Shown here in pieces: positions 43,796 to 53,288 of a stretch of 64,000 nt of DNA. Origin of the DNA: Candidatus Zixiibacteriota bacterium (GTDB taxonomy: Bacteria > Zixibacteria > MSB-5A5 > GN15 > FEB-12); contig JAWXAN010000042.1 in the NCBI GenBank assembly GCA_034439475.1, forward strand, positions 1 to 64,000. Direction: 5' to 3'. The notes beneath the pieces are model-generated. The model was not told the DNA's origin. It searched no databases and saw only the letters and a list, made by a program, of their open reading frames with translations. How positions within the stretch are numbered: the first letter of the stretch is position 1; each line of letters begins with the position of its first letter. The position numbers and the translations under genes were made by a program.

Positions 43796-45823
43796 CTACT
43801 GTTTCAGCTCGATCACGATCCGATTGAGCCGCTGCGAAATAACTTTTGCATCAGGATGATCAGGCGCGATCTCCAAAAAGCGCCTAAAATGTGCCGCGGC
43901 TTCCTCAAGTCTGCCATCGCGCTCTGCCAATTCTCCTTTGACATAATATGGCATAGGCTGTAGCGAATCGGCGGCTATTACCTCGTTTGCAAGTGAATTT
44001 GCATCGTCGAACTTTTCCTTCTGAAGATAGATGCTCATCAAATCAGAGCGAAGTATGGCATCGGTCGGATATACTTTAAGCATATCATGAATCAACCGCT
44101 CGGCTTCGTTGAATTTACCTGTCGTCATGTAATAGCCATAGTCATTGGTCAGGAAATCCTTGCGGTTTGGCTCAAGCAACAAACAGGTATCCATTTGCGC
44201 TCGTGCTGCGGCAAACTTGCCAATTTTCATCTGAGTTACCGCGGCCAACGCTCTTGGCTCTGTCCAATACGGGAGCCGGGCTATGAGGAAGTACAGTTCC
44301 ACGAGGGCGTCATTGTACTGACCATGAGCAATGAGGTCATTGCATCCGCGGAAGGTCAGAAAATCCGGTGAGACAATCGGTAGTTCATTCTGCCAGCGGT
44401 TTGCCTTTTCAAAATCATCGCGATAAAAATAGGCGTCTCTAAACGCAAGCGAGCCGACTCTGAACCAAACCAGATTAGCTTTGAGATATTCGGTGACCGG
44501 TTTTTCAGCTTGGTCGATTCTTAGCAGGGACGGCAGAAATGCAAGCGGAAGCATGAGCGAAGCAGTTGCCGCCAGTGGCAGGAGAGGTCTTCCACGATAT
44601 TTCACCTCTTCGTCCTGAGAAAATACAAGCGTTGTCAAAATCGAAAGGGGGACCAGAAAAGCCGCCACACGCGGCAAATCCAAGACGACGGAGTTGACGG
44701 GATTTACAATTAAGAGCAGAGTCAAGCCGCCAATTGCCATGAAAAAAGACCCCACAGTGACAGTTCGCATTTGACGAGAAGGCGCTTTTAGACGGTCGAT
44801 TATGGCAAGAGGAAGAAGAAGCGGCGCGAGTAAAAATAGAAGCTGGGCAAGGTCGCGGATCCTTCTCGCATCAACAATCCCATAATCCGTATTTGGTGGT
44901 GTTCCTTCTTGAAAAAGCAGAAACTGTGAGAGATAGAAAGAGTCACCCGCAATCCGATAGACCGCAAACAACAATATCGGAATACTAATCCCAGCAACAA
45001 GAACAGCCGCAATCGGCTTTTGATTCTGTTTCAGTGGCGCCGAAAGGGACACATAAAGCGCCGCAGGCAGTAAATATAATAGGCTGATATGCATAAAAGC
45101 GCCTAAGCCAACTATCAGCCACAACAACAGAAGGCGTTTCGACGAAAATTTTTGAGATAATCTCAATGACACAAATGCAAACCAAAATGAAAGTGAAAAG
45201 AGAATCGTCTCAATTCCCATGAAGCCAAAAAGAATGGCTGCGCCCGCGCCGGAGAGAAGTGTTGCCATCAATAGCGCGCGTCGCGCAGGATTGGTCGTAA
45301 GCGCTCTCACGAGCGCTAACCCCCCGATGATGCCCGCGATAATATTTACGAACGAAAAAACTTTCCATGCCCATACCCCGGCTGTTGTGTCTTCAGAAAT
45401 AAACAGCTTGTGAAATTGAAACAGAGCCGATACCAGAGCAACCGAACCGAACTCATACCAATTGAGTAAAAGTTGTTTCGTCTGGGCAATTTGCGCCACA
45501 CGCAGGTTGCCGCCACCATACAGAAAGGAATCATATCCTGCAAAAACTATGACAGCAAAAAGCAGAACCATCCATGCTGTTATGCGTCTCGGGCAGGTAA
45601 ATAAAAAGGCGAGCGCTCTTTCAGAATGGAAAAGCAGACCAACGCCAATAATTGCGACCGGCCAGAAAATCTTATACCATGCAGGGAGATAACTAAAAAA
45701 ATTGAACGCCCAGGATTCAGGGAAGAGAGTCTTTCCCATGAACTGGAGAAAGACATAGCTCAGAATTATAGCTGCAAGTAAATAATAGAGCGTGTGATTG
45801 ACACCATTGTGGTCATGAGTCAT
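43796..45823 (-). CDS. polytopic membrane protein with C-terminal TPRs
   Basis: A 675-residue protein. Residues 1-450 hold about eleven or twelve hydrophobic segments, resembling the dolichol-mannosyltransferase/O-antigen-polymerase type of inner-membrane protein, although I see no catalytic signature. Residues about 500-675 are TPRs (ARAQMDTCLLLEPNRKDFL; AAAHFRRFLEIAPDHPDAK). It closes the dnaX-ybaB-recR operon, 15 bases after recR, which is an unusual neighbour. Role unknown. Confidence 0.82.
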   Translation of the reverse strand: MTHDHNGVNHTLYYLLAAIILSYVFLQFMGKTLFPESWAFNFFSYLPAWYKIFWPVAIIGVGLLFHSERALAFLFTCPRRITAWMVLLFAVIVFAGYDSFLYGGGNLRVAQIAQTKQLLLNWYEFGSVALVSALFQFHKLFISEDTTAGVWAWKVFSFVNIIAGIIGGLALVRALTTNPARRALLMATLLSGAGAAILFGFMGIETILFSLSFWFAFVSLRLSQKFSSKRLLLLWLIVGLGAFMHISLLYLLPAALYVSLSAPLKQNQKPIAAVLVAGISIPILLFAVYRIAGDSFYLSQFLLFQEGTPPNTDYGIVDARRIRDLAQLLFLLAPLLLPLAIIDRLKAPSRQMRTVTVGSFFMAIGGLTLLLIVNPVNSVVLDLPRVAAFLVPLSILTTLVFSQDEEVKYRGRPLLPLAATASLMLPLAFLPSLLRIDQAEKPVTEYLKANLVWFRVGSLAFRDAYFYRDDFEKANRWQNELPIVSPDFLTFRGCNDLIAHGQYNDALVELYFLIARLPYWTEPRALAAVTQMKIGKFAAARAQMDTCLLLEPNRKDFLTNDYGYYMTTGKFNEAERLIHDMLKVYPTDAILRSDLMSIYLQKEKFDDANSLANEVIAADSLQPMPYYVKGELAERDGRLEEAAAHFRRFLEIAPDHPDAKVISQRLNRIVIELKQ

Positions 45824-45838
45824 GATGAGACGGGCCGC

Positions 45839-46435
45839 TTAAAACTCTTGTCTTCCTTCCAATGCCCGTGAAAGAGTCATGGCATCGGCAAATTCAAGAT
45901 CGGAACCGACCGGCAAACCTCGGGCAATCCGGGTTACTTTTATTCCCAAAGGTTTTATCAAACGGGCAAGATAAGTCGCGGTCGCTTCACCTTCGACATT
46001 TGGATTAGTCGCGACAATGACTTCGTTGACCTCGCCCGCAAGCCGCTCAAGCAGAGCGCGGATACGGAGATCATCTGGGCCGATACCATCAAGTGGGGAG
46101 AGGCGTCCGCCGAGAATGTGATACAGTCCGTTAAAGCCTTCGGCCTTATCGAGCGCAGTGGCGTCCATGGCCTCTTCTACCACACAAATCAGATCTCTGC
46201 GCCGTTTGGGGTCGCTACAAATGCGGCATGGTTCAGTCTCAGTGATGTTAAAGCAAATCGAACAGACGGAGACCTTGTCCTTTACTTCGCGGACTAAATT
46301 CGCCAATTCAAGGGCTTGTTCTGTAGGCATTTTGAGAATATGAAAGGCAAGCCGGGTTGCCGATTTTCTGCCGACACCCGGAAGCCGGGCGAGCCAATTA
46401 ACCAATCGCTCTACGGAACCTGCAGAATTAAACAT
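45839..46435 (-). CDS. recR: recombination protein RecR
   Basis: A 198-residue RecR that works with RecO/RecF in gap repair. It has the helix-hairpin LARLPGVGRKSATRLAFH, a zinc finger (CSICFNITETEPCRIC, near residues 57-72) and a Toprim core (EVIVATNPNVEGEATATYL). Length is normal. It follows ybaB by 11 bases in the conserved dnaX-ybaB-recR order. Confidence 0.95.
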   Translation of the reverse strand: MFNSAGSVERLVNWLARLPGVGRKSATRLAFHILKMPTEQALELANLVREVKDKVSVCSICFNITETEPCRICSDPKRRRDLICVVEEAMDATALDKAEGFNGLYHILGGRLSPLDGIGPDDLRIRALLERLAGEVNEVIVATNPNVEGEATATYLARLIKPLGIKVTRIARGLPVGSDLEFADAMTLSRALEGRQEF

Positions 46436-46446
46436 TCAATAATTTC

Positions 46447-46773
46447 CTAAAAAGGAAGCTTCAAACCCGGAATGTTGAGCCCACCAGTTATTGAGGACAT
46501 TTGTTCGGATTGCAATTCTTGCGCCTTGGCGCGGGCTTGGTTGACCGCAGCCAAAATCAAATCCTGTAGCATTTCTACGTCATCTTTATTGACTACTTCC
46601 GGATCAATTGTTATCGACAGCAAGTCATTCTTGCCATTTGTGATGACTTTGACCATTCCTCCGCCTGAAGTCCCTTCGACCTGCGTGATGTCGAGCTGTT
46701 CTTGCATCTCGGCCATTTTAGCCTGCATCTTCTGCACCTGCTTCATCATATCTCCAAGTCCGCCTTTACTCAT
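46447..46773 (-). CDS. ybaB: YbaB/EbfC nucleoid-associated protein
   Basis: A 108-residue member of the YbaB/EbfC DNA-binding family. MQKVQ...MQAKMAEMQEQL is followed by the GMVKVITNGKNDLLSITIDPEVV core, and GLNIPGL ends it. The family forms tweezer-like dimers on DNA. It lies between dnaX and recR as in most bacteria. Confidence 0.94.
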   Translation of the reverse strand: MSKGGLGDMMKQVQKMQAKMAEMQEQLDITQVEGTSGGGMVKVITNGKNDLLSITIDPEVVNKDDVEMLQDLILAAVNQARAKAQELQSEQMSSITGGLNIPGLKLPF

Positions 46774-46816
46774 ACTAATATCTCTCCTTTATCTTTACCG
46801 CTTAGCAGTTATATGT

Positions 46817-48511
46817 TTAATCGATCTTTTTGATACCGATTATCTCGCCGTCAACTTTTTCAATTATCATTCGCAAATGCGCAGAGCGAGCCAATAGCTC
46901 GTCGGCGTTTATCTTTGGCTGGCCGCCTCGACTCTCAACTTCTCGCGGATCCTCGCGCCGTTTATCAATGTCAAAGTGCACCGATAACGTCGTGCGGTAA
47001 TGATCGCGAAGCGCGCGAGTTATGACCTGCGTGTTATCGGGTTTTCGGACTAGCGAAAGTGACGCTTCGGCCGTTGCAAAGAAGACAGCCGTAACTTTAT
47101 TTTCATTCAGTTCGCGCGGCTCTGACATGCTCATCTGCGACGCCAACATCGGGCTCGATTTCCTGAGTACTGTCAAAAAACCCTCCCAGCCGGCTTGCAA
47201 TTGAGCGAGGTTCATCATACGGGTATGCGGGGCTACCATAGGCTCTTTCTCAAGGTCGCCGGTCATTGGAGCCGGCATTGCCACTGGCGCTATATCCCGG
47301 GCGAAAAAAGTCGGTGAGGAGCCTGACTCCTTACTTTTGCCGCCTTCTGTACTTGTTTCCTGGACAGAAGCAGTCGAGCTGTTCGCCTTAAGATGATCGA
47401 GAACATCGGCGAGGAGGATGGTCGATTCAAGGTCAGCCATGCGGACTGCGGCAATCTCAAGCACTAACCGCTCATCCAATCCGCTCTTCGCGTCTACAAT
47501 CGCTTCGGTCCCGATTTTTATAAGTCGTAACAAATCCCCGACGGAAAAATAGTCCACCTGCGATTTGTAATCGGCGACTTCTGACTGACTGAGAGACAAA
47601 ACTGAATCGGTGTCGGCCTCGCTTTTCATGACAAGCAGAATGCGGAAATGCTCAAGCAACTCCACAAGGAAGTCCTTGGCCTCAATGCCGCTTTCAACAA
47701 CCGTTTTGATGGCCAGAATCGCGCCACGTCGGTCGGCAGCGGCAACAGTTTTTACAAATTCTGTGATAAAGCTCTTGTCTATCAAGCCAAGCGCGAGAAT
47801 AACATCCTGCCCGGTTATCTTATTGCCGGAAAAAGCAACTATCTGATCCAAAAGTGAAAGCGAATCCCGAACCGATCCATCGGCTTTGCGGGCAAGCAAC
47901 CGAAGCGCCTCGGGTTCTATCGTGACATTTTCTTGTTTTGCGATATTACCCAGGTGCGAGGCGAGGTCATCGACTGACACCCTCCGAAAATCAAACCGTT
48001 GAGTTCGTGAAAGAATTGTCTCTGGCAGTTTGAGCGGATCTGTTGTTGCGAACATGAATACAACATGCGAGGGGGGCTCTTCAAGAGTCTTAAGCAGGGC
48101 ATCAAAAGCCGAGCCGGAAAGACGGTGAACCTCATCTATAATATATATTCGTTTTTTGCCCGATGTCGGGAGGTAGCGGACATTTTCGCGAAGTGTCCGA
48201 ATATCATCCACACCCGTATTCGATGCGGCATCGATTTCAAGCACATCGAGTGAACTTCCTGATGTAATCTCGACGCAGGACGGACAAACTCCGCACGGCT
48301 CATCGGAATCCCCTTTGGCGCAGTTTATGGCTTTGGCTAAAATCCTCGCGCAGGTTGTTTTACCCGTGCCTCTGGGTCCGCAAAAGAGATAAGCCGAACC
48401 AACCCGGTTATTGCGGATAGCATTCTTAAGTGTTTTCGTAACATGGTCTTGAGCAACGACATCGGAAAACAATTGAGGCCGGTATTTCCGGGCAAAAACT
48501 AAATAACTCAT
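46817..48511 (-). CDS. dnaX: DNA polymerase III gamma/tau subunit
   Basis: A 564-residue clamp-loader ATPase. Walker A GPRGTGKTTCA (about 45-55), a zinc module with CGVCPSCVE, Walker B/DExx IIDEVHRLS and the sensor TLEEPPSHVVFMFATTD are visible. The C-terminus is a divergent tau region. I see no programmed frameshift site; I did not check exhaustively. It heads the dnaX-ybaB-recR operon. Confidence 0.95.
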   Translation of the reverse strand: MSYLVFARKYRPQLFSDVVAQDHVTKTLKNAIRNNRVGSAYLFCGPRGTGKTTCARILAKAINCAKGDSDEPCGVCPSCVEITSGSSLDVLEIDAASNTGVDDIRTLRENVRYLPTSGKKRIYIIDEVHRLSGSAFDALLKTLEEPPSHVVFMFATTDPLKLPETILSRTQRFDFRRVSVDDLASHLGNIAKQENVTIEPEALRLLARKADGSVRDSLSLLDQIVAFSGNKITGQDVILALGLIDKSFITEFVKTVAAADRRGAILAIKTVVESGIEAKDFLVELLEHFRILLVMKSEADTDSVLSLSQSEVADYKSQVDYFSVGDLLRLIKIGTEAIVDAKSGLDERLVLEIAAVRMADLESTILLADVLDHLKANSSTASVQETSTEGGKSKESGSSPTFFARDIAPVAMPAPMTGDLEKEPMVAPHTRMMNLAQLQAGWEGFLTVLRKSSPMLASQMSMSEPRELNENKVTAVFFATAEASLSLVRKPDNTQVITRALRDHYRTTLSVHFDIDKRREDPREVESRGGQPKINADELLARSAHLRMIIEKVDGEIIGIKKID

Positions 48512-48719
48512 AGACTTTCAATATAACAATTCGAAAGCCAGAGGGGAATCATATTTTCAATACGATTTTGGATTCGTTTTACCGAGCAATGGCTGTGTTT
48601 CTGTGCAGGAGACTAATTTTGAAGAACGTACCAGTCCTACAACTTTCTTGACATTTTCAATTATCTGCACGTCACTGTTACTGAGGATAAAATGACACAC
48701 ACCAGACCAAGAGGCGCAC

Positions 48720-49343
48720 CTGAATTCAAAAAATCGAGGCTCCGTAGTTCTCCTGATTATATCTCTTTGCCTTGCCAGCTCGACCAGTGCCATTGAATAC
48801 AATCCCTCTGCCGCAAAAAGCAAATTCGGAGTTCGGCTTGGGTTTATCTCACCCGGCAATCTTGTCGTAAACGGAGACAAAGAGAGAACCATTCCGGCCG
48901 TTAGCGGGGGCGTTTGGTTTGACATTCCTATCTCCCATGGTCTATTTGTTACTGTGGATGCCGACATCCACGACATCCGCGCCTTTGAAGCCGCCGGAAA
49001 ATTTTTCGATTTAACGATTGGCCTTAAACCGGTAATTAAATTCGAGCGCAAACAAATGCTTTTCAAGCCTGTGCTCTCGTCTGGTATCGGAAGTCTGCCG
49101 CATTTCCAGGAGAAAGTCCCTCGAGTAAACGCCGACTCAAGTGTCAGTTTTGTCACTCTGGTCTATGTTGAGTCAACAGCTCTGCTAATTGTCAAATCGG
49201 GAGTGGAAATTGTTTTTCTTCTTAACAAGAAGACATCATGGATGGTCGAGTTGGTGGTCATGGGAGCTCCGCGAGATTTCAGCAGTAAATCGACTGTGCG
49301 CTTCGGCCCGGCCCTTCTGTTCCGTGCCGGGCTGTTGTTTTAA
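48720..49343 (+). CDS. small outer-membrane beta-barrel protein, possible CTG start
   Basis: About 207 residues. The frame holds a signal peptide (VVLLIISLCLASSTSA) and alternating beta strands (KFGVRLGFISPGNLVV, FVTLVYVESTALLIV, VRFGPALLFRAGLLF) ending in Phe as barrels do. The nearest in-frame stop upstream is TGA 48693-48695, and between it and the signal peptide there is no ATG, GTG or TTG. The CTG at 48720 has GAGG ahead, giving a short basic start LNSKNRGS. The first GTG (48954) would remove the signal peptide and several strands. A sequencing error or a non-ATG start remains open. Confidence 0.65.
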   Translation: MNSKNRGSVVLLIISLCLASSTSAIEYNPSAAKSKFGVRLGFISPGNLVVNGDKERTIPAVSGGVWFDIPISHGLFVTVDADIHDIRAFEAAGKFFDLTIGLKPVIKFERKQMLFKPVLSSGIGSLPHFQEKVPRVNADSSVSFVTLVYVESTALLIVKSGVEIVFLLNKKTSWMVELVVMGAPRDFSSKSTVRFGPALLFRAGLLF

Positions 49344-49403
49344 TGGACGAATTTTGACTTGATAACAGAGTAATTCCTCGTTATTTTCTTTCTCGATCAC
49401 CAT

Positions 49404-49476
49404 GGGGCAGTAGCTCAGTTGGGAGAGCGCCACGTTCGCAATGTGGAGGCCGACGGTTCGATCCCGTCCTGCTCCA
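49404..49476 (+). tRNA. tRNA-Ala (anticodon CGC)
   Basis: A standard cloverleaf: acceptor GGGGCAG pairs with CTGCTCC including the G3-U70 alanine identity pair, a TAGCTCAGTTGGGAGAGC D-arm, an anticodon stem-loop CCACG-TTCGCAA-TGTGG and a T-arm with GGTTCGATCC. The anticodon CGC reads GCG. Discriminator base is A, and CCA is not encoded. Confidence 0.95.
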
Positions 49477-49519
49477 GTTAAATCTTCCCAATACGTCCGA
49501 ATATGTCCGCTTCAGATGT

Positions 49520-49570
49520 CGGCTTTGATTTCTTGTACCACACTCCGCCGCGGCGGACGGTGGGTTCTTA
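49520..49570 (+). repeat. dispersed element A copy 3
   Basis: CGGCTTTGATTTCTTGTACC, then ACACTCCGCC, then GCGGCGGACGGTG, and GTTCTTA at the end. The minus-strand copy at 55084-55125 is close to identical over about 40 bases. Confidence 0.65.
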
Positions 49571-49649
49571 TATGTGGTGCAGGCCGAAGATGGCCTGTAC
49601 CTCTATTTACCCTGGATTCCGGCCTGCGCTGGAATGACATTGGGAGCGG

Positions 49650-49699
49650 CTGGTGCACGTTCCACCTCCTGCGGACTTGCGAGCCTCGTCCTCCACCAG
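49650..49699 (+). repeat. dispersed repeat related to 451-497
   Basis: CTGGTGCACGTTCCACCTCC, GCGGACTTG and CCACCAG ends. It is the plus-strand copy of the element at 451-497. The rest of 49571-49760, between tRNA-Ala and the SRP RNA, shows no gene. Confidence 0.55.
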
Positions 49700-49759
49700 A
49701 TCTTCGCAGGTTAGCTCCCTTCTCACTTTAAACCAATGGAAGCACCCCGAAAATATCGA

Positions 49760-49788
49760 TTGTGAGCATGGCTCGTAGTCGCTACCTT
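49760..49788 (+). promoter_or_regulatory. candidate promoter for SRP RNA
   Basis: TTGTGA at 49760-49765 and TACCTT at 49783-49788 are 17 bases apart, placing the start near 49795-49799, the paired 5' end of the RNA. Confidence 0.4.
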
Positions 49789-49798
49789 AAACAAACAA

Positions 49799-50074
<276 letters not shown>

Positions 50075-50081
50075 AAAATAG

Positions 50082-50113
50082 AAAGCCTCGCGGCATTTAA
50101 CCGCGAGGCTTTT
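50082..50113 (+). terminator. intrinsic terminator of SRP RNA
   Basis: AAAGCCTCGCGG (50082-50093) and CCGCGAGGCTTT (50101-50112) form a perfect 12-bp stem with a 7-base loop, then TTCAATT. Confidence 0.9.
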
Positions 50114-50142
50114 CAATTCATTCGCAAGACGAAAAAAAGAGG

Positions 50143-51738
50143 TTACTGACAGGCGCTCAATGCATCATGCGATATAAACAAGTGATCTATTAGTCCAGTC
50201 AAATCAGATATGTCCAAGGAACCTGCCGAGCCCCCATCAATATTGGCCTCATCCCGGCAGCAGAGCGGACTTAACGAGATAAACAGAAAATCAATCAGCC
50301 GAGTCAAATCCGCGACATCGACAATTGATCCCCCGTCACAATCCACATTTCCGACAGCGCCAACACAGCATTGGCAGAATGACTGGCTCCAGTCCGCTGG
50401 ATAGGTGAAAGAATAATTCATCAACTCTTGTCCGAGGATCGTTCGACCGCTCCAATCGACCCGAATTGAAAAGCCGTTATCAGTAACAGACATAACGCCA
50501 AAATGTCCGGTGCCGCCAACTGCCCCTTCGCTGTAAGGACCGCCCTTGATGCCGGGTGTCCGGTCAAGAGAGGCCGCATGGAAGACAGGAAAAGCGGCGC
50601 ACCCGCTTGCCGAATAATCACTGTTTGTTCCATCATCAATCGCAAGCATATGTGCATCGCCGGAAATCATGCAGATATTGTTGATTCCGTTGTCGGCAAT
50701 AAAATTTGCGATTTCGACCCTTTCATTTGTGTACGCGTACCATCCGTCGTCGCCTGTGAGCCCAATCCATGGCAAAGTATTTACCCAGACAATCAGAGCA
50801 GAAGAATCTTTCGCCTTTAGCAGTTCCTGCTTGAACCATGCTTTTTGCTCAACACCAAGCATTGTTTTATTCGCGTTATCTGCGCCAAGGTAGGGACTCC
50901 GTGCCGAGCGCGAGTCGCACAAAATAAACCTGACTCTTCCAACCGTGAACGCCTGATAAATCGGCACATTGCCCGTTCCGGAGACTAATGGATAATGCGG
51001 TACATATTCCTGATACGTCAGGCGGGCAGGCAATCGTCCTGGCGCCGTCGAATCCGAATTGTTAGGGCCGAAATCATGATCATCCCACATATAGGCAATA
51101 GGAATATTTCGATAAAGCTCGGCCTGTCTCGGCGCTCCAAGAACCTGCTCGAATGCCTGGCGAAATAGAGCTTGATTGTTTGATGCAATATTTTCATAAT
51201 TCATATCCCCCATATGACAGAAGAAAAGGGGCTCTCGCAACCTCAGGGAATCAAAGACAATGCTGTTTGAACCCGTCCACGAGCATGACCCGAGGACAAA
51301 ACTAAAAGAGGCATTACCCGATGGAAATGTTTTGCAGACACCAATTTTCGATGTATCGATCTGTCCGTTGCTTTCAATGGCATAGTAGTAAAGCGTATTG
51401 GCCGCCAGACCGGATATAGTATGCGCCACAACTCGATTGTTTACAGCAGTATTTGCGGTATCAAGTGTTGAATAGAGTGACGCAGAGAGGTTTGCATTTT
51501 CACTAACTGCAATTCTTGTTATAACATTATCAGTAACCAGCTTCGCCCGTACCGAGAATTCCGAAGTGGACACACCGCCCGACCAGAGCCACTGAACATC
51601 GCTGGCGGTAACCGAATTTACCGCGACAATGAGATTGAGACAAACCGATAACAAGACACTCGTTGAGAATATGTTCTTCAAGCCGAAACAATTTAATTTG
51701 TGTAGGATGCCCTTAGATCCGAAGCACAATGTCCGCAT
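50143..51738 (-). CDS. PhoD-like phosphatase with dockerin-like doublet
   Basis: About 531 residues. Signal peptide (SVLLSVCLNLIVAVNSVTAS), an N-terminal beta domain, then a metallophosphatase core with HMGDMNYENIA, DDHDFGPNNSD, WVNTLPWIGL and SGDAHMLA metal motifs of the PhoD alkaline phosphatase/phosphodiesterase family. The last 75 residues are two dockerin-like repeats (GNVDCDGG, then DVADLTRLIDFLF; ANIDGGS, then LDISDLTGLIDHLF) like those at the left edge of the window. ATG 51738 is chosen with AAAGGCGG ahead; an in-frame ATG at 51780 would overlap mscL further. The gene overlaps the 3' end of mscL by 46 bases. It is convergent with the SRP RNA. Confidence 0.88.
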   Translation of the reverse strand: MRTLCFGSKGILHKLNCFGLKNIFSTSVLLSVCLNLIVAVNSVTASDVQWLWSGGVSTSEFSVRAKLVTDNVITRIAVSENANLSASLYSTLDTANTAVNNRVVAHTISGLAANTLYYYAIESNGQIDTSKIGVCKTFPSGNASFSFVLGSCSWTGSNSIVFDSLRLREPLFFCHMGDMNYENIASNNQALFRQAFEQVLGAPRQAELYRNIPIAYMWDDHDFGPNNSDSTAPGRLPARLTYQEYVPHYPLVSGTGNVPIYQAFTVGRVRFILCDSRSARSPYLGADNANKTMLGVEQKAWFKQELLKAKDSSALIVWVNTLPWIGLTGDDGWYAYTNERVEIANFIADNGINNICMISGDAHMLAIDDGTNSDYSASGCAAFPVFHAASLDRTPGIKGGPYSEGAVGGTGHFGVMSVTDNGFSIRVDWSGRTILGQELMNYSFTYPADWSQSFCQCCVGAVGNVDCDGGSIVDVADLTRLIDFLFISLSPLCCRDEANIDGGSAGSLDISDLTGLIDHLFISHDALSACQ

Positions 51739-52160
51739 TTTGCCGCCTTTATTGGGATTGTCATCAAGCAATACGTACATTCTTTTACAACGGAAGCCCC
51801 CACCGGAGTCGGAACTTCCTTTTTGATCATTCTATTCGCTGCCCGCACTAACATAAATACAGAAAATGCAACAATGAGAAAACTTATCACCCGGGTTATA
51901 AACATGCCGTAATTAATAGTCACCGCTCCAGCCGCCGTAGCATCAGATGGAGTTGTGTAAGGAGGAGGAGTGAGGCCGGGCTTTATGACAAGGAAGAGGT
52001 TTGAAAAATCGACATTTCCAAGAGCCAAACCTATCGGCGGCATAATAACATCGCTCACAAGCGATGTCACAATTGTCCCGAAGGCGGCGCCGATGATAAT
52101 ACCGACTGCCATATCAAGCACGTTTCCGCGCATCACAAAATCTTTGAATTCCTTGATCAT
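51693..52160 (-). CDS. mscL: large-conductance mechanosensitive channel with zinc-ribbon tail
   Basis: A 155-residue MscL. TM1 (about 14-41, VLDMAVGIIIGAAFGTIVTSLVSD) and TM2 (about 86-106, MFITRVISFLIVAFSVFMLV) match the family, with the GAAFG gate. The usual short C-terminal helix is replaced or followed by CTYC...CGHC (about 129-146), a zinc-ribbon-like tail, which is unusual for MscL. It opens on hypoosmotic shock. The PhoD-like gene starts inside its 3' end. Confidence 0.88.
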   Translation of the reverse strand: MIKEFKDFVMRGNVLDMAVGIIIGAAFGTIVTSLVSDVIMPPIGLALGNVDFSNLFLVIKPGLTPPPYTTPSDATAAGAVTINYGMFITRVISFLIVAFSVFMLVRAANRMIKKEVPTPVGASVVKECTYCLMTIPIKAAKCGHCASDLRASYTN

Positions 52161-52178
52161 CCCTGTTCCTTATCTAAA

Positions 52179-53084
52179 CTATTGTTTCTTAATATTATCC
52201 CATTTGAGCGAAATTCCAAGTCCCATTGTTTCCTTTATCCTCGTACCGTTATCAATTTGTTTGTCATAGAGCAACTGAAGATACAAATTTGTCTGGATAA
52301 ATTTGGTGACTGTTGCAGAAATAATGTGCTCCCAGTTTACATCGGCCGCTTTCCAATCGTCGTTTACCGCGGCATCCGACTCAGAAAAAAAGAGCGCCTT
52401 GTACAGAGTCAACTTGGTCGAATACGTCAGGCTTGAACCGAGAGAGGTGAGGAAATCGGTGACAGACTCAAGACCGCCATCGTCGGTGATCGTTCTCTCA
52501 GTTGCCACTGGCTGAAGCCCGATAACATCGTTGGTGATAATTTGACGTATGGCAAACCCTAAACGGCTCCGAAACTCGAGAACTTTTGGTTTATCGACAA
52601 ACACGCGCAGAATACCGCCTGACTCGGTTATTTTCAGAGGATTGAGATAACGGCGGACAACCGCATTGCTGGCGTCGGTGAACTGCGTCTCCACACGCCC
52701 TGCAAGATAGGGATCGACATATCCGCCGAACGTGAAGCGGAGTACAGATTCTAAATCGATCAGATCGGTTGACTTTCTCGGTCGTTCCCAAAATGAATTG
52801 CCGGTTGCATCGAACCTTTGGGAATAGGTCTGCCCGAAAGAAAGCTTGAGCGTCGAAAGCGAGTTCAAGCGTCGAGTCAGCTGTTTGCTGGCTTCAGATT
52901 TAGAAGTAAACGTGTATGCCAGCGAACCCGATTCATCACCCGCCCAGTTATCGCTGTATGCGGCCTGAGTCGCAGTGAGTCCGCCTTCGCTTGAGAGCCG
53001 CCATTGTTTGGCGCTATCAGAAATTTGGGCGAACGTGTGCGATGTAAAAAAAAATAGCGCGCCAAGAGTAAATCGGATTTTCAT
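52179..53084 (-). CDS. outer-membrane barrel protein, DUF3078-like
   Basis: A 301-residue exported protein (signal MKIRFTLGALFFFTSHTFAQ). The start of the mature part (GLTATQAAYSDNWAGDESGSLAYTF) and strand-rich remainder resemble the DUF3078 family of FCB bacteria, outer-membrane barrels of unknown role. It is 18 bases before mscL. Start ATG 53084 gives a compact signal peptide. Confidence 0.8.
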   Translation of the reverse strand: MKIRFTLGALFFFTSHTFAQISDSAKQWRLSSEGGLTATQAAYSDNWAGDESGSLAYTFTSKSEASKQLTRRLNSLSTLKLSFGQTYSQRFDATGNSFWERPRKSTDLIDLESVLRFTFGGYVDPYLAGRVETQFTDASNAVVRRYLNPLKITESGGILRVFVDKPKVLEFRSRLGFAIRQIITNDVIGLQPVATERTITDDGGLESVTDFLTSLGSSLTYSTKLTLYKALFFSESDAAVNDDWKAADVNWEHIISATVTKFIQTNLYLQLLYDKQIDNGTRIKETMGLGISLKWDNIKKQ

Positions 53085-53288
53085 CCTGTGCTATCCTTTC
53101 GAAAAAAAACTTTCACGTGTGACGACATTGTTTTCTACTTTCAAGATAGCTGGGCTAAAAATCCAGTCAAACAGAATATTCTTCGTTCTCCCCGAATCCA
53201 AACGGAGCATGACATATTTTCAATAAAATATCTTTCATTCCCTGCTCGGTTCTCCTATACTCAGCGCTTCCTTTTAGCACAAGGCCGT

